Shown here one piece after another: positions 27,657-36,869 of a stretch of DNA of 64,000 nt (position 1 is the first letter of the stretch; each line of letters begins with the position of its first letter). The stretch comes from JAHEFT01 sp963766195 (GTDB lineage: Bacteria; Pseudomonadota; Gammaproteobacteria; Xanthomonadales; SZUA-36). The stretch spans positions 806,001-870,000 of the forward strand of contig CAVXYY010000005.1 of the NCBI GenBank assembly GCA_963766195.1. Direction: 5' to 3'. The notes below the pieces were generated by a model that was not told where the DNA came from, made no database searches, and was given only the letters and a program-made list of their open reading frames with translations. Made by a program: the position numbers and the translations under genes.

Positions 27657-28750
27657 ATTTTTCCCGATTCGACCACGAATGCATGTCCATGGCTTTGCGC
27701 GTTGCGCGAAAAGGCCTGTTTACCACTGATCCCAATCCCCGGGTGGGATGCGTCATCGCCGATGGCGACCGGATCGCCGGTGTAGGTTGGCATCGTGAAG
27801 CCGGTGGGGCGCACGCGGAAATCGCGGCGTTGCAGGATGCGGGCGAATCGGCTCGCGGAAAGACTGCCTACGTGACGCTGGAGCCCTGCAACCACCAGGG
27901 CCGGACGCCACCTTGCACAAAAGCCCTTATTGAAGCGGGTATTGCGCGTGTCGTGATCGCATCCGGGGACCCGAATCCCCATGTGAACGGTGGCGGGCGG
28001 CAGCAATTGCTGGCGGCCGGCCTGGCGGTAGAAACCGGCCTGATGGCGCAACAGGCGGATGCTCTGAATCCCGGTTACCTTTCGCGCATGCGAACCGGAC
28101 GGCCCTGGGTGCGGGTCAAAAGCGCGATCAGTCTCGATGGCAGGTCCGCGTTGCGTAGCGGCGAAAGCCAATGGATCAGCAGCGAAGCATCGAGGCAGGA
28201 CGTGCAGCGTTGGCGGGCCCGTTCGTCAGTCATTCTGACCGGTATCGGCACCGTGCTGGCGGATGATCCTTCGATGGACGCCCGCGTGGACGAGGCTGTC
28301 AAACAACCGCTCAAGGTCGTCGTTGACAGCCAATGGCGCATCCCGGCCAACAGCAAAATCCTGGCGGCGCCCGGAAAGGCACTGATCGTTGGCGACGGCT
28401 CAATTCCCATTCCCGCTGTGCTGGCTTCGTCAAATGCGAAATGCCTGGCCCTGCCAGCAAAGGGTGACCGGGTAAACCTGGTTCATTTGCTCGACTCGCT
28501 GGGTCAGATGGAGGTCAATGAAGTCCAGGTCGAGGCTGGCGCTGCGCTTTGCGGCGCACTGCTGAAAGAAAACCTCGTGGACGAAATTCTGATCTACCAG
28601 GCACCGGTTCTGATGGGCGACGGCGGCCCCGGTCCTTTCGCGCTTGGACCGCTTGAATCCATGGCCGAAAGAACGCATCTAACAGTGCTGGAAACGGCCC
28701 ATTTGGGCAACGACCTCAGAATTCGCCTCCAAACCCAATTCAGGCGCTGA
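27653..28750 (+). CDS. ribD: Riboflavin biosynthesis bifunctional deaminase/reductase RibD
   Basis: RibD performs the deaminase and reductase steps that follow GTP cyclohydrolase II. The GTG start at 27653 overlaps the nrdR stop. The 365-residue product has the N-terminal cytidine-deaminase-like zinc domain with GGAHAEIAAL and EPCNHQGRTPPC (zinc ligands His and two Cys) and the C-terminal reductase (about 145-365) with AISLDGRSAL and GIGTVLADDP. The family more often has Ser in place of the Asn of PCNHQG, a mild variation. It is the first of four rib genes in a row. Confidence 0.96.
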   Translation: MNFSRFDHECMSMALRVARKGLFTTDPNPRVGCVIADGDRIAGVGWHREAGGAHAEIAALQDAGESARGKTAYVTLEPCNHQGRTPPCTKALIEAGIARVVIASGDPNPHVNGGGRQQLLAAGLAVETGLMAQQADALNPGYLSRMRTGRPWVRVKSAISLDGRSALRSGESQWISSEASRQDVQRWRARSSVILTGIGTVLADDPSMDARVDEAVKQPLKVVVDSQWRIPANSKILAAPGKALIVGDGSIPIPAVLASSNAKCLALPAKGDRVNLVHLLDSLGQMEVNEVQVEAGAALCGALLKENLVDEILIYQAPVLMGDGGPGPFALGPLESMAERTHLTVLETAHLGNDLRIRLQTQFRR

Positions 28751-28752
28751 AT

Positions 28753-29362
28753 ATGTTTACCGGAATCGTAGCAAGCACGGGAATTTTGAAAAACAAGACC
28801 GAGAAGGGGGGTGACTGCCGCCTGCAGATAGATTGCAGCAGCCTGGATTTCAGGTCGGTGCACGTGGGCGACAGTATTTCCGTTTCCGGCGTGTGCCTGA
28901 CCATGCTCGAGCCTTACCCCTCGGGTTTTTTCGCTGATGTTTCGCAGGAAACACTGGGCCTGACAACGCTTGGCCGGTTACGGCAGGGACAAGCGGTCAA
29001 CCTGGAACTGGCGCTGGGCCTTGAAGCCCGGCTGGGCGGTCACCTGGTCACCGGTCATGTCGACGGCATGGCCAGGCTGGTTTCCCGTCACCCGGACGCG
29101 CGGGCGGAGCGGTTCGATTTCGAGGCGCCGGCCCAACTGGCGCGTTACATCGCGAAGAAGGGGTCGGCGTGTATCGACGGCGTCAGTCTGACTGTAAACG
29201 AAGTCGATGGCGCCCGGTTTTCGGTATGCCTGATCCCCCATACGCTGGAAGTCACAACGCTTGGTAGCCTGCAGGCCGGGAGACCCGGTAAACCTGGAAG
29301 TTGATCTTATCGCACGCTACCTCGAACGCCTGATGGCCCCGCAATACCAGGGCCGGGAATAA
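28753..29362 (+). CDS. ribE: Riboflavin synthase alpha chain, one frameshift
   Basis: This enzyme dismutates two 6,7-dimethyl-8-ribityllumazines to riboflavin. It opens MFTGIVASTG and shows the two duplicated lumazine-binding barrels, with GVCLTM, GGHLVTGHVDG, DGVSLTVNEVD and IPHTLEVTTLG. The first frame derails near 29280; the next frame gives DPVNLEVDLIARYLERL and a TAA at 29360-29362. One extra base in the GGGAGA run accounts for this. The repaired product is about 202 residues, close to the normal 210. Three bases separate it from ribD and two from ribBA. Confidence 0.95.
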
Positions 29363-29364
29363 TT

Positions 29365-30507
29365 ATGCCAACAAAATCCACACTGAATAGCATCCCTGAA
29401 CTCATCGAGGATATCCGGGCAGGGCGCATGGTCGTCCTGATGGATGACGAAGACCGTGAGAACGAGGGTGACCTGATCATGGCGGCGTCCAAGGTCCGGC
29501 CGGAGGACATCAATTTCATGGCCCGTTACGGGCGTGGATTGATCTGCCTTCCGTTGACCAGGGAGCGCTGCAAACAACTCCATTTGCCCTTGATGGTCAA
29601 TGCCAACCAGACCCGGTTTGCGACCAATTTCACGGTTTCGATCGAGGCCGCGGAGGGTATTACGACCGGGATATCCGCCTATGACAGGGCCCATACCATT
29701 CGCACCGCGGTCCGGCCGGATGCCGTCCCAGAAGACCTTGCGCAACCCGGACACGTCTTTCCGCTGATGACAAATCCCGGCGGGGTACTGGCCCGGGCCG
29801 GACACACCGAAGCGAGTGTCGACCTGGCCATGCTGGCGGGCCTGGAGCCGGCCGCGGTCCTGGTGGAGATCCTGAACGAGGATGGCAGCATGGCCCGCAG
29901 GCCACAGCTGGAGGAATTTTCGCGGCAGCATGGCCTGAAGATCGGCACCATTGCCGGACTGATCCGCTACAGGCTGGAGAACGAAAAGTCGGTTGACCAT
30001 GTTTCCACCCATGAGGTCATTACAGATTTTGGGCCGTTCACCCTGCATACCTACCGGGACCGGATCGAGGACAAACTGCACCTGGCCCTGATTCGTGGTG
30101 TGCCCAATCCCAAAAAGCCGTTCCTGGTCAGGGTTCATGTGCAAAATCCCCTGAGTGACGTCCTGTCCATCAGGCGTTCGGATTTCGGAATGCCCTTGCG
30201 CACCGCACTGGCCCAGATCGACATGTCGGGAAGCGGGCTCGCGCTCGTGCTGGGCGGTAACCGGGATGACGATGACATCCTCCACCAGATCCAGCAAAAG
30301 CCGGCGCCTGCGATCGCGGCGAATGGCGATAACCGGCGTTCGCGTGAATTGCGCACCTATGGCATCGGCGCCCAGATCATCGCGGACCTGGGTATCCGGA
30401 AAATGCGCGTGCTGAGCGCACCCTGGAAATTGACCGGGCTCGCCGGGTTCGGGCTGGAGGTTACCGAGTATATCGACACGCTTGCTGAAGAGGCGGAAAG
30501 CGCATGA
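29365..30507 (+). CDS. ribBA: DHBP synthase fused to a degenerate GTP cyclohydrolase II domain (RibBA-like)
   Basis: The N-terminal half (about 1-205) is 3,4-dihydroxy-2-butanone-4-phosphate synthase with the acidic loop DDEDRENEGDL and later TNPGGVLARAGHTEASVDL. The C-terminal half has the fold of GTP cyclohydrolase II (IRKMRVLSAPWK near the end). It lacks the three zinc cysteines, because the LRCDCG region reads IRRSDFG (about 268-274), and the catalytic RQEGR stretch is replaced by GGNRDDDD. The second domain is therefore probably inactive, as in several known RibBA-like proteins. A separate GTP cyclohydrolase II would have to exist elsewhere. The product is 380 residues and its stop overlaps the ribH start. 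Confidence 0.93.
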   Translation: MPTKSTLNSIPELIEDIRAGRMVVLMDDEDRENEGDLIMAASKVRPEDINFMARYGRGLICLPLTRERCKQLHLPLMVNANQTRFATNFTVSIEAAEGITTGISAYDRAHTIRTAVRPDAVPEDLAQPGHVFPLMTNPGGVLARAGHTEASVDLAMLAGLEPAAVLVEILNEDGSMARRPQLEEFSRQHGLKIGTIAGLIRYRLENEKSVDHVSTHEVITDFGPFTLHTYRDRIEDKLHLALIRGVPNPKKPFLVRVHVQNPLSDVLSIRRSDFGMPLRTALAQIDMSGSGLALVLGGNRDDDDILHQIQQKPAPAIAANGDNRRSRELRTYGIGAQIIADLGIRKMRVLSAPWKLTGLAGFGLEVTEYIDTLAEEAESA

Positions 30508-30997
30508 AGGACATCGGTTCCTCAACGCGGGACAGCGATCTGCGCATCGCGGTGGTTGCAAGCCGTTTCAACCATTTTATCGTTGATCAACTGGTCTCCG
30601 GGGCCCGGGATGCCCTGGAAAGACAGGGCATCGGCGAGTCAAACGTCGTGCTGGCCTGGGTTCCCGGCGCGTTCGAATTACCGCTGCTGGCGGAGCGGTT
30701 CGCCATCGTCGAAAAAATACCACGCGGTGATTGCGCTGGGCGCCGTGATCCGGGGTGGTACGCCGCATTTCGAATACGTGGCAGGGGAGTGCGCCAGGGG
30801 CCTCATGCGGGTTTCGCTGGACCATCGGTATCCCGGTGATTTTCGGTGTTTTGACTACCGACACGGTGGAGCAAGCGCTGGAAAGAGCCGGAACCGGTGA
30901 GGGGAACAAGGGCTTCGATTCCGCGATGGCTGCCATTGAAATGGTGGAAACCCTGCGAGCGGTCGAGAGCCACCTTGACGGGCTGTCCGCCCCATGA
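30504..30997 (+). CDS. ribH: 6,7-dimethyl-8-ribityllumazine synthase, two frameshifts
   Basis: RibH condenses the RibB and RibD products. The first segment reads LRIAVVASRFNHFIVDQLV and WVPGAFELPLLAERF. An extra A in the A6 run at 30712-30717 moves the frame to YHAVIALGAVIRGGTPHFEYVAG. An extra base near 30826 moves it again to GIPVIFGVLTTDTVEQALER. The catalytic His is in TPHFEYV. Repaired length is about 163 residues, normal for the family. Both shifts are in the +1 direction. It overlaps nusB by four bases. Confidence 0.94.
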
Positions 30998-31440
30998 GTG
31001 ACAGGCAGCAATTCGAATCACGCAGCAGGGCCCGTCGCAGGGCTCTGCAGGCCATTTACCAATGGCAGATTACGGGCCAGGAGGGGAAGGAAATTATTGC
31101 GCAGTTCCTGGCCGTCCAGGATATGAATGGTGTCGATGTCGAGCATTTTGAAAAACTGGTGCGGGGAGTCAGCGCGGGCAAGGAAAGCCTGGACGGCGAT
31201 ATCCAGGAATTTCTGGACCGGCCATTCAGCCAGGTCGACCTGATGGAACAGGTGGTGCTCAGAATCGGAGCTTTCGAACTGCTCAATTGCCCGGAGCAGC
31301 CTTTTCGCGTGGTTGTCGATGAATGCGTGGACCTGGCGCATCGATTCGGATCAGAGCAGGGCCATGCCTACGTCAACGCCGTCCTGGACAAAGCAGCCCG
31401 GGCCTGGCGGCCGGAAGAAACCGGCCAGGCTCCTGCTTGA
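30994..31440 (+). CDS. nusB: Transcription antitermination factor NusB
   Basis: NusB binds the boxA element with NusE and promotes rRNA antitermination. The 148-residue product has the family's all-helical pattern: SRSRARRRALQAIYQWQIT at the N-terminus, DLMEQVVLRIGAFELL in the middle and RVVVDECVDLAHRFGSEQGH, then YVNAVLDKAAR, at the end. The ATG overlaps the ribH stop. The ribH-nusB-thiL-pgpA order is widely conserved in gammaproteobacteria. Confidence 0.95.
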   Translation: MSDRQQFESRSRARRRALQAIYQWQITGQEGKEIIAQFLAVQDMNGVDVEHFEKLVRGVSAGKESLDGDIQEFLDRPFSQVDLMEQVVLRIGAFELLNCPEQPFRVVVDECVDLAHRFGSEQGHAYVNAVLDKAARAWRPEETGQAPA

Positions 31441-31471
31441 AATCCAGTGCCGTGGCGCGTGAGACTCCCAA

Positions 31472-32548
31472 GTGACGACCCGGTTGGCGAAGCCAGAGGG
31501 GCGGCCAGACCTTGCCGTTGAGCGCAGCCGCCTTCCGGCGCAGCCGGAAGCAGGGAAGCGAAACTCGCTCGATGAGTTCGACCTGATCGCCCGCCTGCAG
31601 GAAATCATCTGTATCCCGTCCGGGCCGGAAACCCCGGACTGTGTCGTGGGCATCGGTGATGACGGGGCGGTTCTCGCCGTTCCCGCCGGCCATGAACTCG
31701 TCGTGTGCACCGATACGCTGGTGGAGGGGGTTCATTTCCCGGCCTCAACCGGGCCTGCGGCAATCGGCCACAAAGCGCTCGCCGTCAACCTCAGCGACCT
31801 GGCGGCCATGGGTGCTGCCCCGGCCTGGTTTTTCATGGCGCTGACCCTGCCATCCGAAGACAGGCAATGGCTGGATTCATTCGCAAACGGTATGGCGGGA
31901 CTGGCTCAGCGGTCCCGGATTCTGCTGGCCGGGGGGGACTTGAGCCGAGGTCCGCTGAGCATCACCATCACCGCACTGGGGTTGGTTGAGAAAGGCCGAG
32001 CCCTGGTGCGTTCAGGTGCTGCTCCGGGTGATCTGATCGTGGTTTCAGGCAGCCCCGGCGCAGCCGCATACGCTCTGAGCATGCTGAAACGCGGCGAAAC
32101 CCCGGCAGCAAGTGACCTGGCGGCGTTGGATTACCCTGTGCCCCGCCTGGAACTGGGACGCAGGTTGACGGGAGTTGCGACCTCCTGTATCGACATCTCC
32201 GATGGCCTGGTTGCGGATATTGGCCATATTCTCGAGCAGTCCGGCGCCGGGGCCGAAATCGAACTGGATAAACTGCCTTGCCCGGCCAGCCTGGCAACCC
32301 TGCCTGCGGAAGAACGCTGGCCCCTGCAATTGGCGGGTGGTGACGATTACGAGCTGTGTTTCACCCTTCCGCCCGGATCGGTGACAGCGCTTCCGGCCCT
32401 GTCGCGGTCGATTGGCCTCGAGTTGTCTGTCATCGGGGTGATCAACGACCGGAGCGGCCTGGTTTTCAGAACCCCGCAGGGTGGAACTTACGAGCCGCAA
32501 AACAGCGGTTACCGGCACTTTGGCAGCCAGCAGACGGAAAGCAAGTGA
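31472..32548 (+). CDS. thiL: Thiamine-monophosphate kinase ThiL, start placed in a repeat
   Basis: ThiL phosphorylates thiamine monophosphate to the pyrophosphate cofactor. The conserved protein begins at SLDEFDLIARLQ (31567 on) and contains VVGIGDDGAVL, DTLVEGVHF, NLSDLAAMGA and the AGGDDYEL loop. The only plausible start codons in frame are GTG 31472 and TTG 31484. The first 30 or so residues are translated from the dispersed repeat at 31481-31562 and have no counterpart in the family. Either the repeat has supplied a new start or the true start is hidden by a sequence error. Length from 31472 is 358 residues against a usual 320-330. Confidence 0.9.
   Translation: MTTRLAKPEGRPDLAVERSRLPAQPEAGKRNSLDEFDLIARLQEIICIPSGPETPDCVVGIGDDGAVLAVPAGHELVVCTDTLVEGVHFPASTGPAAIGHKALAVNLSDLAAMGAAPAWFFMALTLPSEDRQWLDSFANGMAGLAQRSRILLAGGDLSRGPLSITITALGLVEKGRALVRSGAAPGDLIVVSGSPGAAAYALSMLKRGETPAASDLAALDYPVPRLELGRRLTGVATSCIDISDGLVADIGHILEQSGAGAEIELDKLPCPASLATLPAEERWPLQLAGGDDYELCFTLPPGSVTALPALSRSIGLELSVIGVINDRSGLVFRTPQGGTYEPQNSGYRHFGSQQTESK
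31481..31562 (+). repeat. Dispersed repeat, copy 2, inside the 5' end of thiL
   Basis: This copy matches the one at 26986-27117 in the blocks CGGTTGGCGAAGCCAGAGGG, GAGCGCAGCCGCCTTC, GCAGCCGGA and GGGAAGCGA. Its central hairpin is GCCG-CCTTC-CGGC. It sits between nusB and the conserved part of thiL, and reads in frame with thiL. Confidence 0.7.
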
Positions 32549-33036
32549 TCAGGCTTGTTGACCGGGACCCGGATGTGCGCAAAGTCGCACTCGGAACGCT
32601 GCCCGGTTTCATCGCGTTTGGATTTGGTTCCGGGCTGTCGCGTTACGCCCCGGGCACCATGGGTACCTTGTTCGCAGTGCCTTTCGCTTTAGCGCTTAAA
32701 AGCCTGCCGGTGTTGGGATTCTGGCTACTGCTTGCCGGCTTTTTCCTGCTGGGCGTCCAAATATGCACCGTCAGCAGCAACCGCCTGGGGCGGCATGACC
32801 CGGGCGGGATCGTTTGGGATGAAATGGTTGCCTACTGGCTGACGATTGCTTTCCTGCCGGTATCCTGGCCCTGGTGGCTGGCGGCCTTTGTGCTGTTCCG
32901 TTTTTTTGACATTCTGAAGCCCTGGCCCATCCGGTGGGTGGAAAACCGGTTCAGCGGCGGCCTGGGCATCATGCTGGATGACATCGTGGCCGCAGTCTAC
33001 GCGATGGCTATATTGGGAGTCTGTCAGATCATTTAG
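32545..33036 (+). CDS. pgpA: Phosphatidylglycerophosphatase A
   Basis: PgpA dephosphorylates phosphatidylglycerophosphate to phosphatidylglycerol in the inner membrane. GTG 32545 overlaps the thiL stop and gives 163 residues. Visible family motifs are FGSGLSRYAPGTMGTL near the start, GGIVWDEMVAYWLT (an acidic active-site region) and RFFDILKPWPIRWVE, with LDDIVAAVYA at the end. Three to four hydrophobic helices are present. It ends the rib-nusB-thiL-pgpA run. Confidence 0.94.
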   Translation: MIRLVDRDPDVRKVALGTLPGFIAFGFGSGLSRYAPGTMGTLFAVPFALALKSLPVLGFWLLLAGFFLLGVQICTVSSNRLGRHDPGGIVWDEMVAYWLTIAFLPVSWPWWLAAFVLFRFFDILKPWPIRWVENRFSGGLGIMLDDIVAAVYAMAILGVCQII

Positions 33037-33081
33037 GACCCGACAGACTCCTGGGCTGGTACTGGCATGAGGGTTCCTCGA

Positions 33082-33447
33082 TTAACCAGCGTCGAAAGCG
33101 TTGCGGATCCAGTTCAGCAGCGTTCTGCCCTCGTCCGAGCCGATTGAAATGACGTCAAATCTGCAAGGCCGGGTGGCTTCCGCCGGATGATACTGGAGAA
33201 AACGGCGGGCAGCGCTGATGAGGCGCCGTTGCTTGGTCAGGGTTACGCTTTCCGCGCCGCTGCCGTGGCCATCGTTGCCGCGATACCTGACCTCGGTGAA
33301 TACCAGGGTATTTCCGTCCCGCATGACCAGGTCGATTTCGCCGAATCGCGCCTGGTAGTTGCGCTCCAGGGTCTCCATGCCGCGACCGTTCAGGAATGAT
33401 TCCGCGACCTGCTCCCAGTGGCTGCCCCGCTGTCGCGTATTCGCCAT
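33082..33447 (-). CDS. yraN: YraN family (UPF0102) endonuclease-like protein
   Basis: The 121-residue product has the YraN pattern: an N-terminal helix (HWEQVAESFLNGRGM), then LERNYQARFGEIDLVMRD and TLVFTEVRYR. These give the restriction-endonuclease-like D and E-x-(K/R) residues, here EVR where many members have EVK. The biochemical role is not settled. The gene lies downstream of lpoA on the same strand, which is the standard arrangement lpoA-yraN next to divergent rsmI. Confidence 0.92.
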   Translation of the reverse strand: MANTRQRGSHWEQVAESFLNGRGMETLERNYQARFGEIDLVMRDGNTLVFTEVRYRGNDGHGSGAESVTLTKQRRLISAARRFLQYHPAEATRPCRFDVISIGSDEGRTLLNWIRNAFDAG

Positions 33448-33476
33448 CCGCCTTACGCTTCCTCAGTTACAGGCCA

Positions 33477-35385
33477 CTAGCGTGCTTCCTGCCCACCGGT
33501 CGCCCTTAACGGAACCGGCTGTCCTGCTTTGAACTCGGCCCAGGCAGGCTCGCGCTGGAGCGCTTCACTCCGCGGTGCGCGATGGTAATAACCGGATTGC
33601 CCGGGAAACACGAAATCCGGATCTTTTTGCATCAGGGACAACCACGGCAGAAGGTTCCAGGCATCCTGGCCCAGTGCAAACAGCGAAGACCGGTTGCCAC
33701 GCCGGATGCTGGCAAAGTCGGGAATATCTGCCAATGACGGGTGGGTGAGTTGCCAGGGAGCTGCGGGAAAACGGATGCCATTCAAATCCTGGTTTTTTAA
33801 CGGGTCCGGCTCACCGGAATAAATACGGGAGGTAGCATAGACGGGGATATCACCGGCCTCGTGAAACTTGAGTTGCGGACGTATCAGCCGTGCCTGGTTG
33901 GCGCTGGCTGCAAGGAAAATCACATCGATGTCCTGTCGGTGCACAGGTTGGAATTCCAGCGTCATTTGCAGGGTGTTTTCAAGTCTTCGTTCCCGCGCCT
34001 TGCTTTCATCGATTTTCAAAACACGTTCCAGGGTCACAGTATGATCATTTTCCGATTCAACGTAGCGGGTTGCAGCCAGGATTTGCCCGTTTTCGCGTAG
34101 GAATTCAGATTCGAATGCACTGGCCATCCTTTCCCCCCACGGGTCTTCAGGCGCCATGACCAGGGCTCTCTGGTAACCGTTGGCCAGTGCATGGGTGGCA
34201 ATGGAGGCGGCTTCATTGTCCTGTGAAAGGGAAAGACTGGTGACCTGTCCGGACAGGCCGGGGAGTGGAATGAAATTCTCCGGCAGATCATTGAGCGCAA
34301 GCACCGGGGTAGACATGCCTGCCAGGTTGAGCATGGCTTCGACGGATTCCTTTTTGAGTGGCCCGATAATCCAGTCCGCGCCGGCGTCGAGCGCATTGAA
34401 ATACCCCGAGATGGCGGATTGTTCATCATCGCCGGTCGCAAAAAACAGCAGTTCCGCGCCGGAGGGATTATCCAGGTATGCACTCATCAGGCCATCGCGA
34501 ATCGCTTCACCGGCTGATTGCAGGCGGCCGGATTCAGGCAACAAAACCGCAATTTTTCGGGGTGGTGTAAAAAGCTGGCGGTATCGGAGCCAGGTATCGA
34601 GCGCCTGCTCAACCGTGAGCAGGTGATACGGGATTGCGTAATTTCCAATCGTTGATGGCGGCGGTAACACCGTCCGGGACAACCAGGTTGTTCCGGATAA
34701 CCAGGGTGAGATCCAGCCAACCGGTTAATTGACGGTCACCCCTGGGGTTGTCCGCGCGGAGTGCCAGCTCGCCTGAAGAAACGGCTTCCAGTGAGCGTAC
34801 AAGGTCAACTGAAGCTTCCGGATCATAATAGGGCATTCTCGCGCTGATTTTCGCAGCCGCTGAAATATCCCGGGAACCGGGCGTAGAAATGTGTTTGACC
34901 AGTGTGGCCTGCAGGTTCTCGTAGCGTTGGCGCGAAGCGGAAGGGAGGTTCGCACGCGCCTCTTCCAACAGGATTTCCGCCTCATCCGGCCGGTTATTCC
35001 GCAGGGCCAGGTCCGCCAGGACAAGGGCGAGTCTCGATGCGTCCATCGGCGCCAGGGCTTCCCGGTTGACCCAGCGCAGCTCGTCGCTGGCCCTGGATGG
35101 CTTTCCGGCCAGCAGCCAGGCGTCAGCCGCGCGCACCCGCAAGCCGTCTGCCTGTTGTGGCTCCGCATCCAGTGCTTGCGACTGCCAGGCCTCCGCAGCG
35201 GCCTCGTATTCGCCATTGGCGAACAAGGCTGCGCCATCGCTGTTTTGCGCCGGCTCCGGCGCCCACGATGGCCCCGTGGCCGAACATGCGGAAAGAGTCA
35301 GAACAAGCAAAGCTGTCAGCAGCCAGGCTGGAGAGAAGATCGAAACCGCCCTGGGGTCTGGTCGATATTTTTTTCGTGTCTGCAT
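33477..35385 (-). CDS. lpoA: Penicillin-binding protein activator LpoA, one frameshift
   Basis: LpoA is an outer-membrane lipoprotein that stimulates the class A synthase PBP1a. The start at 35385 gives a lipobox ending VLTLSAC. The N-terminal part (about 40-250) is TPR-like helical. The C-terminal part has a periplasmic-binding fold, beginning PPRKIAVLLPESGRLQSAG and including GADWIIGPLKKESVE and PVLALNDLP. The frame changes at about 34613-34632: the N-terminal frame reads WKLRNPVSPAHG and the next frame continues EQALDTWLRYRQLFTPPRK. The repaired length is about 635 residues, as expected. It is divergent from rsmI. Confidence 0.92.
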
Positions 35386-35437
35386 CACTGCAAAATGATA
35401 CCGCAATGCGCGCTTCTTTGATTCATAATGTGGCTCT

Positions 35438-36274
35438 ATGAGTGATGCCCGACTGTACGTGGTAGCGACACCTATCGGCAACCTGGAAGACATCACGTTG
35501 CGTGCGCTCGCGGTGCTCGCGGCGGTCGATGTGATCGCGGCCGAGGATACCCGCCACACCCGCGTCCTGATGTCCCGGCATGGACTGGACAGGCCCCTGC
35601 TTATTCTGCAGGAACACAACGAGGAGCAAATAGCGCCGAAACTGGTTGAGCGATTGCTCAACGGTGACTCGGTTGCGCTGGTTTCGGATGCCGGGACGCC
35701 CTTGGTTTCCGATCCCGGCTATCGCCTGGTGCAACTGGCGATCGGGGCTGGTGTGGAAGTGGTGGCGGTTCCCGGGGCGAGTTCCGTCACTGCCGCCCTT
35801 TCGATCAGCGGCCTGGCCACCGACCGGTTTACTTTCGAAGGGTTTTTGCCGGCGCGCCAGGCGGCCAGGTGCAAGCGCCTGTCGAGCTTGAGAAACGAAC
35901 CTCGAACAATGGTGTTTTTCGAATCCAGTCATCGAATCCAGGAGAGCCTTGCCGACCTGGCGGCTGTTTTTGGGGAAAACCGGCGGATCGCGGTCTGCCG
36001 GGAGATGACGAAAAAGTTCGAAACGGTTTTGCGCGGAACCGTCGCCGGGGTCATTGAACGGATACAAGGCGACGCCAACCAGGTCAAAGGTGAATTTGTG
36101 GTTGTCGTCTCCGGAAGCGAAGCTGATGAAAACGAAAAATTCTCCGCAGCGCTGGGCCTCGCAAGGTCACTGCAGGAATATTTGCCGGCCAGCCAGGCTG
36201 CCCGGGTTGCTGCAAAATTACACGATGTGCCGCGCCGTGAACTTTACTCGGCTCTCGAACAGCAAGGTGATTGA
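35438..36274 (+). CDS. rsmI: 16S rRNA (cytidine1402-2'-O)-methyltransferase RsmI
   Basis: RsmI methylates the ribose of C1402 in 16S rRNA. The 278-residue product begins MSDARLYVVATPIGNLEDIT and contains VIAAEDTRHTRVLMSRHG, SDAGTPLVSDPGYRLV and VPGASSVTAALSISGL, the SAM-binding tetrapyrrole-methylase signatures. The C-terminal YraL-like extension is complete. It is divergent from lpoA with only 52 bases between the starts, and precedes the RNase P RNA. Confidence 0.96.
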   Translation: MSDARLYVVATPIGNLEDITLRALAVLAAVDVIAAEDTRHTRVLMSRHGLDRPLLILQEHNEEQIAPKLVERLLNGDSVALVSDAGTPLVSDPGYRLVQLAIGAGVEVVAVPGASSVTAALSISGLATDRFTFEGFLPARQAARCKRLSSLRNEPRTMVFFESSHRIQESLADLAAVFGENRRIAVCREMTKKFETVLRGTVAGVIERIQGDANQVKGEFVVVVSGSEADENEKFSAALGLARSLQEYLPASQAARVAAKLHDVPRRELYSALEQQGD

Positions 36275-36317
36275 ACATCGGTGCTATGAATTCGCGCTCC
36301 GGTAGGGGAAAATGGAG

Positions 36318-36690
36318 GTGGGAGTCGGCCAGGCAATCGCTCTGTTTTGAACTTCGGTTCAATGCAGGGAGGAAAGTCCGGGCTCCATAGGGCAGGGTGC
36401 CAGGTAACTCCTGGGGGGCGTGAGCCCACGGCAAGTGCAACAGAAAGGATACCGCCCCGGACCGGTTCGACCGGAAAGGGGTAAGGGTGAAATGGTGCGG
36501 TAAGAGCGCACCGCGCAGGTGGTAACACTCTGCGGCGAGGTAAACCCCACCCGGAGCAAGACCAAATAGGAAAGCAATGCCGCGGCCCGCGGTGCTTTCG
36601 GGTAGGTTGCTTGAGGTCGCCGGTGACGGCGGTCCCAGATGAATGATTGCCCACGACAGAACCCGGCTTATCGGCCGGCTCCCACTTGAT
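36318..36690 (+). ncRNA. rnpB: RNase P RNA (class A)
   Basis: This is the catalytic RNA of RNase P. The 5' strand GTGGGAGTCGGCC (36318-36330) pairs with GGCCGGCTCCCAC (36673-36685) to form helix P1. Conserved core segments are all present in order: GAGGAAAGTCCGGGCTCCAT near 36370, GGGTGCCAGGTAACTCCTGG, AGTGCAACAGAAAG, GGTAAGAGCGCACCG, GGTAAACCCCACCCGGAGCA, and AGATGAATGATTGCCCACGA followed by CAGAACCCGGCTTATC. A short T run (GATTTTTCCC) follows P1. The location after rsmI and before mraZ is typical. Confidence 0.97.
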
Positions 36691-36790
36691 TTTTCCCACG
36701 CAGTCCCTTGAATTGCCTCATTTCGGCCTCCCGGCCGCCACCCGGCCAGGGTTCAATAGCACCTTCTCGTCATCTAAGTCGTTGTCGTGC

Positions 36791-36819
36791 TTGACATTCG
36801 CTTGCTAAATCACTATCGT
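36791..36819 (+). promoter_or_regulatory. Predicted sigma-70 promoter of the mraZ/dcw cluster
   Basis: TTGACA at 36791-36796 is a perfect -35 box. TATCGT at 36814-36819 is a weaker -10 at 17-base spacing. It lies directly upstream of the repeated operator boxes and about 50 bases before mraZ, where the main dcw promoter lies in other gammaproteobacteria. Confidence 0.7.
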
Positions 36820-36826
36820 GCACTTT

Positions 36827-36863
36827 AGTGGGAATTAGTGGTATCTAGTGTCATATTGGTGGG
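36827..36863 (+). promoter_or_regulatory. MraZ operator, repeated GTG(G/T)-type boxes
   Basis: Boxes GTGGG (36828), GTGGT (36838), GTGTC (36848) and GTGGG (36859) are spaced 10, 10 and 11 bases apart, the first three preceded by TA. MraZ is known to bind tandem TGGG-type repeats at one helical turn apart upstream of its own gene. The array lies between the promoter and the mraZ start, so autoregulation of the dcw cluster is likely. Confidence 0.78.
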
Positions 36864-36869
36864 GAAGCA

